A stretch of DNA of 14,328 bases, from NCBI GenBank assembly GCA_018883705.1, contig JAHLFQ010000222.1, positions 1 through 14,328 of the forward strand, read 5' to 3'. Below, one piece after another: positions 14,256 through 14,328 of this stretch. Position 1 is the stretch's first letter. Each line of letters opens with the position of its first letter. The position numbers and the translations under genes are program-made. Origin of the DNA: Candidatus Cellulosilyticum pullistercoris. GTDB lineage: Bacteria; Bacillota; Clostridia; Lachnospirales; Cellulosilyticaceae. The notes beneath the pieces are model-generated. The model was not told the DNA's origin. It was given only the letters and a program-made list of their open reading frames with translations, and did not search any database.

Positions 14256-14328
14256 ATGGCTAAGTTTTTTGTTAATCCTGAAGATGTATTAGAAGAATTA
14301 ATATTTATAAAAGGCTCAGATGTAAATC
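14256..14328 (+). CDS. rsmE: 16S rRNA m3U1498 methyltransferase RsmE, N-terminal fragment (3' end outside window)
   Basis: Only the first 24 codons are visible. They read MAKFFVNPEDVLEELIFIKG and then SDVN, which fits the RsmE N-terminus (typically M-x-R-F-F-V, then an I-x-I-x-G-x-D-x-x-H pattern of the PUA-like domain). RsmE methylates U1498 of 16S rRNA. AGGAAAAGGTG (14241-14251) is an adequate ribosome binding site; its first bases are close to the prmA stop, suggesting co-transcription. The assignment rests on the short match plus its position after prmA. Confidence 0.8.
   Translation, partial: MAKFFVNPEDVLEELIFIKGSDVN

Noticed and set aside
1..14328. Search for a novel system, mobile element, CRISPR array or transferred island
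   Set aside because: Every full-length gene belongs to a well-known core family in a commonly conserved order, with similar composition throughout; no long direct repeats, transposase, integrase or attachment site were seen.

Overview
The window is a core chromosomal segment of a low-GC, endospore-forming Gram-positive bacterium, most likely of class Clostridia. The gene order resembles that of Lachnospirales-type genomes, but I cannot fix the genus from sequence alone. Evidence for this is the AT-rich composition, strong AGGAGG-type ribosome binding sites, two sporulation genes (gpr, spoIIP), and a CIRCE/HrcA-controlled heat-shock operon. Thirteen genes are visible. Two are cut by the window edges: comEC has lost its 5' part and rsmE its 3' part. 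All are on the + strand except rpsT.

Layout. (1) 1-2173: the end of comEC (DNA uptake channel) followed 2 nt later by holA (DNA polymerase III delta). (2) 2185-2600: a perfect 25-bp bidirectional terminator, then rpsT (S20) on the minus strand with its own sigma-A promoter and a leader hairpin that touches its Shine-Dalgarno. (3) 2637-4960: gpr and spoIIP. gpr has a good sigma-G/F-type promoter; spoIIP has a nested dyad and a weaker sigma-E-like match. (4) 4957-8089: lepA and hemW from a promoter that overlaps the spoIIP stop codon, ending in a 14-bp terminator. (5) 8276-13157: the heat-shock cluster hrcA-grpE-dnaK-dnaJ behind an extended -10 promoter and a perfect CIRCE operator. There is a hairpin between dnaK and dnaJ and a terminator-like hairpin after dnaJ. 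(6) 13217-end: prmA and rsmE behind their own promoter.

How the genes work together. HrcA represses its own operon through CIRCE. DnaK, DnaJ and GrpE form the Hsp70 chaperone cycle. LepA, PrmA, RsmE and S20 all concern the ribosome. Gpr degrades small acid-soluble spore proteins at germination, and SpoIIP is part of the engulfment peptidoglycan machinery.

I found no mobile element, CRISPR array, tRNA, rRNA or clearly novel system. All full-length genes appear intact and belong to known families. What deserves a second look is regulatory: the rpsT leader, the gpr-spoIIP dyad, an extra CIRCE-like half-site, and the hairpin that splits dnaK from dnaJ. Promoter and hairpin calls are by eye and unfolded by software.
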